NCBI GenBank assembly: GCA_023134955.1
Contig: JAGLUC010000492.1
Span: forward strand, 1-17,574
DNA: 17,574 bases
Direction: 5' to 3'
Source of the DNA: Methylococcales bacterium
GTDB lineage: Bacteria > Pseudomonadota > Gammaproteobacteria > Methylococcales > Methylomonadaceae
Positions 13,992-17,574 of this stretch are shown piece after piece (position 1 is the stretch's first letter; each line of letters opens with the position of its first letter). Made by a program: the position numbers and the translations under genes. The notes under the pieces are model-generated. The model did not search any database. It was not told where the DNA came from and saw nothing but the letters and a program-made list of their open reading frames with translations.

Positions 13992-15146
13992 TTAACCTAA
14001 CACCGTTTTATTTTCTCGACCTACCCAGATATAAGCAACAATATAAGCAATAAAGCATGAGACTGCCGCCATGGAGTATACGAACCATGAGCCATATAAA
14101 TCCCAGAAATAACCACTATACAGACTCCCTATCATGCCACCTAATCCAAAGCTCATGCTACTATAAAGTGCCTGACCTTTTCCTTGATGATGTTCACCAA
14201 AATACTGATGCACTAAATGTATGGCAACGATATGAGATGCACCAAATGTAGCCGCATGTAGTAACTGAGCAATAACCATACAAGACAGGGATTCAACAAA
14301 AAATGCAATCATTAACCAACGACAAATACTTAACAATATACTGGTTAATAATATTCTTCGTAGAGAGACTCTTTGTAATATTTGCTTCATAAAAACAAAT
14401 AATAAAACCTCAGCCCCCACACCCAATGCCCATAACAATCCAATAATAGTCGCTGTATAATTAAATTGATTTAGATAAATCGAATAAAAAACGTAATAAG
14501 GGCCATGAGCAAGTTGCAATAATAAATAAACCACAAAAAAAGCAATGACTTCTGGTTTTTTTATGATCAGAAAAACACCACTGGAAGATTGTCTTTGATT
14601 ACTTACATGAGCCTCTGGCGTTATTAAACTCACCAGCCAAATCATAGCCAATAGACCAATAATCAACTCAGGAAGATAGTCAATTGTCAAAAGTTCTATC
14701 GCCCAGCCTATCACCAACACAGTAACAATAAAACCAACCGACCCCCAAAGTCTTATCTGACTGTAACGATGTGGTTGTTTTTTTAAATGAAATAAAGTGG
14801 CGGCTTCAAATTGAGGTAAGCTTGCATTCCAAAAAAAGCTAAAGCCTATGGTTATCATGGCAATCCACAAATAACTATCTTTAAAAAAATAACCAGCAAA
14901 TATTAATGTTGCAAAAAAAGAAGCGATACGAATAATTCTTAGACTTCTTCCGGTATGATCAGCAATCCATCCCCATAAATTAGGCGCAATGATTTTAGTC
15001 GCTACCATTAATGCCGAAAGCTCACCAATCTCTACGGCATTAAAATGGATATGCTCTAAATAAAGACTCCAGTACGGTAGAAAACCACCTAATGTAGCAA
15101 AGTAAAAGAAATAGAATCCTGACAGCCGCCAATAAGGAATAGACAT
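13992..15146 (-). CDS. HcaT-like MFS transporter
   Basis: A 384-residue, 12-helix major facilitator of the MFS_1-like/LacY-related group. It matches E. coli HcaT (3-phenylpropionate transporter) in overall pattern: YFFYFATLGGFLPYWSLYL near the N-terminus, RLWGSVGFI (about residue 131), QLAHGPYYVFYSIYL (about residues 211-225), LWALGVGAEVLLF, and QLLHAATFGASHIVAIH. The substrate is not deducible; naming it hcaT would overreach. It begins ten bases after the aroC stop, so it shares the aroC transcript, and a long hairpin follows its stop codon. Nothing suggests truncation. Confidence 0.88.
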   Translation of the reverse strand: MSIPYWRLSGFYFFYFATLGGFLPYWSLYLEHIHFNAVEIGELSALMVATKIIAPNLWGWIADHTGRSLRIIRIASFFATLIFAGYFFKDSYLWIAMITIGFSFFWNASLPQFEAATLFHLKKQPHRYSQIRLWGSVGFIVTVLVIGWAIELLTIDYLPELIIGLLAMIWLVSLITPEAHVSNQRQSSSGVFLIIKKPEVIAFFVVYLLLQLAHGPYYVFYSIYLNQFNYTATIIGLLWALGVGAEVLLFVFMKQILQRVSLRRILLTSILLSICRWLMIAFFVESLSCMVIAQLLHAATFGASHIVAIHLVHQYFGEHHQGKGQALYSSMSFGLGGMIGSLYSGYFWDLYGSWFVYSMAAVSCFIAYIVAYIWVGRENKTVLG

Positions 15147-15156
15147 AAAATCAGTA

Positions 15157-16245
15157 TTATCTTAAAACCGGCAAACCTGAATCCACATCAATATTCTGTG
15201 CCCGATGGCGCATTAAATGATCCATTAAGGTGATCGCCACCATCGCTTCCGCAATAGGTGTTGCTCTTATGCCTACACATGGGTCATGACGACCTTCTGT
15301 TACCACATCAATAGCTTCACCTTTTATGTTGATACTTTTTCCCGGAATGCGCAAACTTGAAGTTGGTTTTAGGGCAATTCTTGCGACAATATTTTGCCCT
15401 GTTGATATACCGCCCAAAATACCACCCGCATGGTTACTTAAAAAACCATCAGGGGTTATTTCATCCCTAAATTCAGTACCTTTACTATCAATACATTCAA
15501 AGCCATCACCAATTTCCACACCTTTAACCGCATTAATACTCATTAAACTGTGCGCTAGTTCAGCATCAAGGCGGTCAAAAATTGGCTCACCCAAACCTGG
15601 CGGTACATTAGTTGCAACCACATCAATTTTTGCACCAATCGAATCGCCAGATTTTCTAAGTGCATCCATATAAGCTTCCATTTCTGGAACTTTATCGGCA
15701 TCAGGGCAAAAGAAAGGATTGCTTTCAACAATAGTTAAATCAATTTTTTCTACTTTAATGGGGCCTAATTGAGATAAATAGCCTCTAATTTCAATATTAA
15801 ATTTTTCTTTTAAATATTTTTTGGCGATGGCTCCCGCTGCAACACGCATGGCTGTTTCTCGTGCAGATGAGCGACCGCCTCCACGATAATCTCTAAAACC
15901 ATATTTATGTTGATATGAATAATCAGCATGTCCAGGTCGAAAGGTTTCTGCAATTTTTGAGTAATCTTTAGAGCGTTGATCGGTATTTTCAATCATCAAA
16001 CCTATAGGTGTACCTGTGGTTTTACCTTCAAACACGCCTGAAAGGATTTTCACTTGATCCGCTTCTCTACGTTGCGTGGTATGTCTTGATGTGCCTGGTT
16101 TTCTTCTATCCAGATCAAACTGCAAATCTTCTTCAGTAAGCGAGATACCTGGTGGACAGCCATCAACCGTACAACCTAATGCAAGTCCATGGCTCTCACC
16201 AAAAGTGGTGACTGTAAATAATTTTCCTATCGTATTGCCTGACAT
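15157..16245 (-). CDS. aroC: Chorismate synthase
   Basis: A 362-residue enzyme forming chorismate from EPSP with reduced FMN, the last common step toward aromatic amino acids, folate and quinones. The signatures are intact: TFGESHG (14-20), GCPPGI (29-34), RPGHADY (103-109) and RGGGRSSARET (121-131), plus NHAGGILGGISTG and RHDPC.G.R in the C-terminal half. Length matches the family (about 350-365). prmB lies upstream, 184 bases away, with an interspersed repeat in between. The MFS gene follows closely. The Shine-Dalgarno is weak (AGAG about 12 bases from the ATG). Confidence 0.97.
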   Translation of the reverse strand: MSGNTIGKLFTVTTFGESHGLALGCTVDGCPPGISLTEEDLQFDLDRRKPGTSRHTTQRREADQVKILSGVFEGKTTGTPIGLMIENTDQRSKDYSKIAETFRPGHADYSYQHKYGFRDYRGGGRSSARETAMRVAAGAIAKKYLKEKFNIEIRGYLSQLGPIKVEKIDLTIVESNPFFCPDADKVPEMEAYMDALRKSGDSIGAKIDVVATNVPPGLGEPIFDRLDAELAHSLMSINAVKGVEIGDGFECIDSKGTEFRDEITPDGFLSNHAGGILGGISTGQNIVARIALKPTSSLRIPGKSINIKGEAIDVVTEGRHDPCVGIRATPIAEAMVAITLMDHLMRHRAQNIDVDSGLPVLR

Positions 16246-16429
16246 ATTAAATTTGGCTCTTTTAAATTTTACTTAAAAACAGGTAACTGCTCAGGTTGCC
16301 TCTGAAATCCGTCAGTTCAAGGCGAAAAATGTCTAAGCCATGGAAGGCTGTAGTTAGAGCAATGCCAGGAGCAATTGCCGAGAGTTTACAAGTGTAAATG
16401 ATCATTTTTCAACGCTGAAGTAGTGGGGT
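16246..16429. other. prmB-aroC spacer carrying a repeat
   Basis: A 184-base gap between two minus-strand genes. About half is an interspersed repeat with its hairpin; the remainder next to aroC holds its leader. No small ORF of note. Confidence 0.5.
16336..16382 (-). repeat. Interspersed repeat copy 2 with terminal hairpin
   Basis: Bases 16350-16382 read on the minus strand match the core at 5060-5091 (one extra base, one substitution). Next to it, at the same offset, is the hairpin AGCCTTCCATGGCT (16349-16336). Relative to copy 1 the outer arm pairs are exchanged but still pair, with one T-T mismatch near the centre. Confidence 0.75.
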
Positions 16430-17380
16430 TCAGGGGGAAGCTGAGTAGTTACAAAATAGTTTATGGTATTGCTTGAGCTGTTCCGCAGTGAGTAAAAACA
16501 CACCATCACCACCGCGTTCAAACTCAAGCCAATAAAAAGGTATTTCAGGGAAAAGTTGTTGCAGTGTTTCTGCACTACTGCCTACTTCAACAATTAAAAT
16601 ACCCTGTTCTGTTAAATAGTTATTTGCACCGACCAAAATGCGTAAAACCAAATCTAACCCTGTTTCACCGCCTGTAAATCCCATTTCAGGTTCATTATGG
16701 TATTCAGCTGGTAATTCCTTCCACTCTTGTATAGCGACATAAGGGGGGTTGCTGACAATAAGATCATACTTTGTTTCAGGAAGTTGCTTAAATAAGTCAG
16801 ATTGATAAAGTGTTACCTGTTCAGCAATGTCATGTTTTTCAATATTAATATTGGCAACATCAACAGCATCATCAGATAATTCGACCGCATCCACCTGTGC
16901 TTGTGGAAATGCGTAAGCACAGGCAATAGCAATACAAGCACTCCCTGTACATAAATCTAAAATATGTGTGACTTGCTCTGCATCAACCCAAGGCTCAAAA
17001 CTTTGTTCAATTAACTCTGCAACAGGGGATCTTGGAACTAATACTCTTTCATCAACATAAAAACAAAGCCCTGCAAACAATGCTTCATTAGTAATGTAAG
17101 CAGCAGGTTTACGCTCAGCAACTCGCCTAATCAGTTGCTTAATCACCCTCTCCCGTTCAGTAAAGGTTAAAACAGCATCTAAATAGCAATCATCCAGTTG
17201 ATAAGGCTGAAAAAGAGTGTGTAAAACAATGGTCGCTGATTCATGCAAAGGTGTTGCTATACCATGCCCTAAAAAAACCTTATGCTCAGTAAAAAGACTA
17301 GCTCCCCAGCGCATATAATCTCTAATTGTTTTTAGTGTCATGCTAATATCAGCATCAATAACAACTGGGTTTGTACTCAT
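16430..17380 (-). CDS. prmB: Ribosomal protein uL3 glutamine methyltransferase
   Basis: A 316-residue SAM-dependent N5-glutamine methyltransferase of the HemK/PrmB family, predicted to methylate ribosomal protein L3. An N-terminal helical domain (1-90) includes TIRDYMRWGASLF and GHG. The catalytic domain has LVPRSPVAELI (114-124), the SAM motif LDLCTGSACIAIA (141-153), and the catalytic NPPY at 211-214 preceded by YDLIVS. The RSP signature together with the TIRDY/RW N-terminus favours PrmB over the release-factor enzyme PrmC. Length is typical (about 310). The ATG opens after an AT-rich leader without a clear Shine-Dalgarno. It is the first complete gene of the prmB-aroC-MFS series. Confidence 0.95.
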   Translation of the reverse strand: MSTNPVVIDADISMTLKTIRDYMRWGASLFTEHKVFLGHGIATPLHESATIVLHTLFQPYQLDDCYLDAVLTFTERERVIKQLIRRVAERKPAAYITNEALFAGLCFYVDERVLVPRSPVAELIEQSFEPWVDAEQVTHILDLCTGSACIAIACAYAFPQAQVDAVELSDDAVDVANINIEKHDIAEQVTLYQSDLFKQLPETKYDLIVSNPPYVAIQEWKELPAEYHNEPEMGFTGGETGLDLVLRILVGANNYLTEQGILIVEVGSSAETLQQLFPEIPFYWLEFERGGDGVFLLTAEQLKQYHKLFCNYSASP

Positions 17381-17433
17381 TAATTTTTACTTCAATCTTA
17401 ACGAAACCAGTAATTTTAAACTAAAAGCTGTTT

Positions 17434-17574
17434 TTAGGGATAAAAATTAATTTTCCTCTCATGAATAACAAATGACTCAACCATGCTTTGAGGCATCAGT
17501 AGTTTGGCAACTTTGATTTGATGAATGCTGAGATACTCTCTTAAAAACACAAGTTCTTTTAGCAAACGTAAGAG
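17434..17574 (-). CDS. C-terminal end of an unidentified protein (partial)
   Basis: An open minus-strand frame enters from the right edge and ends at TAA (17434-17436) after 46 codons. The product has an amphipathic helical look (LLRLLKELVFLREYLSIHQ, then KVAKLLMPQSMVE) and ends KINFYP. I recognise no family. The gene starts beyond the window; a chance open frame is possible because the stretch is short. Confidence 0.4.
   Translation of the reverse strand, partial: LLRLLKELVFLREYLSIHQIKVAKLLMPQSMVESFVIHERKINFYP

Noticed and set aside
1..17574. CRISPR array, tRNA, rRNA or complete insertion sequence
   Set aside because: No regularly spaced direct repeats, no tRNA-like cloverleaf and no intact transposase were seen on either strand.

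Overview
The window reads as chromosomal DNA of an AT-rich gammaproteobacterium. The clearest indicators are an EfpL/YeiP-type elongation factor, an AlaC very close to the Escherichia coli protein, and the lipid A/Kdo gene set kdsB, ycaR-like and lpxK next to exbB/exbD-like genes. A methanotroph-like (Methylococcales) or related lineage is my guess from gene order; nothing in the window proves it.

Left part (1-3885, minus strand): a four-gene, apparently co-transcribed accessory cluster. In transcription order it holds two paralogous zinc-ribbon/MORN-repeat proteins, a four-helix membrane protein with a long coiled-coil loop, and a soluble coiled-coil protein whose N-terminal half looks SPFH/band-7-like. 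The function is unknown to me, and this is the best candidate for an undescribed system. Divergent from it (3992-4960, plus) lie efpL, with a TTG start, and a small VOC/glyoxalase-fold gene.

Middle (4961-6983): a gene-poor zone with repeats, a putative very basic His/Tyr-rich lipoprotein, the decayed N-terminus of an Rrf2-family (SUF regulator type) gene, a possible 36-codon ORF, and a HEPN-like gene broken by one in-frame TGA. It looks like a region of gene loss and turnover.

Right part (6984-17574, minus strand): conserved metabolism. alaC, hom and thrC cover alanine and threonine synthesis, with hom and thrC translationally close. Then comes a compact operon exbB-exbD-lpxK-ycaR-kdsB, with overlaps or gaps of a few bases and GTG starts for exbB and ycaR, serving the envelope and lipopolysaccharide core. 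Upstream lie prmB, aroC and an HcaT-like MFS transporter. The last 141 bases hold the C-terminal end of an unidentified gene.

The spaces between these operons carry palindromic elements. Two elements share a GGCTAAAGC core. A further repeat occurs at 5060-5105 and, inverted, at 16336-16382, and its terminal hairpin differs between the copies by base changes that preserve pairing.
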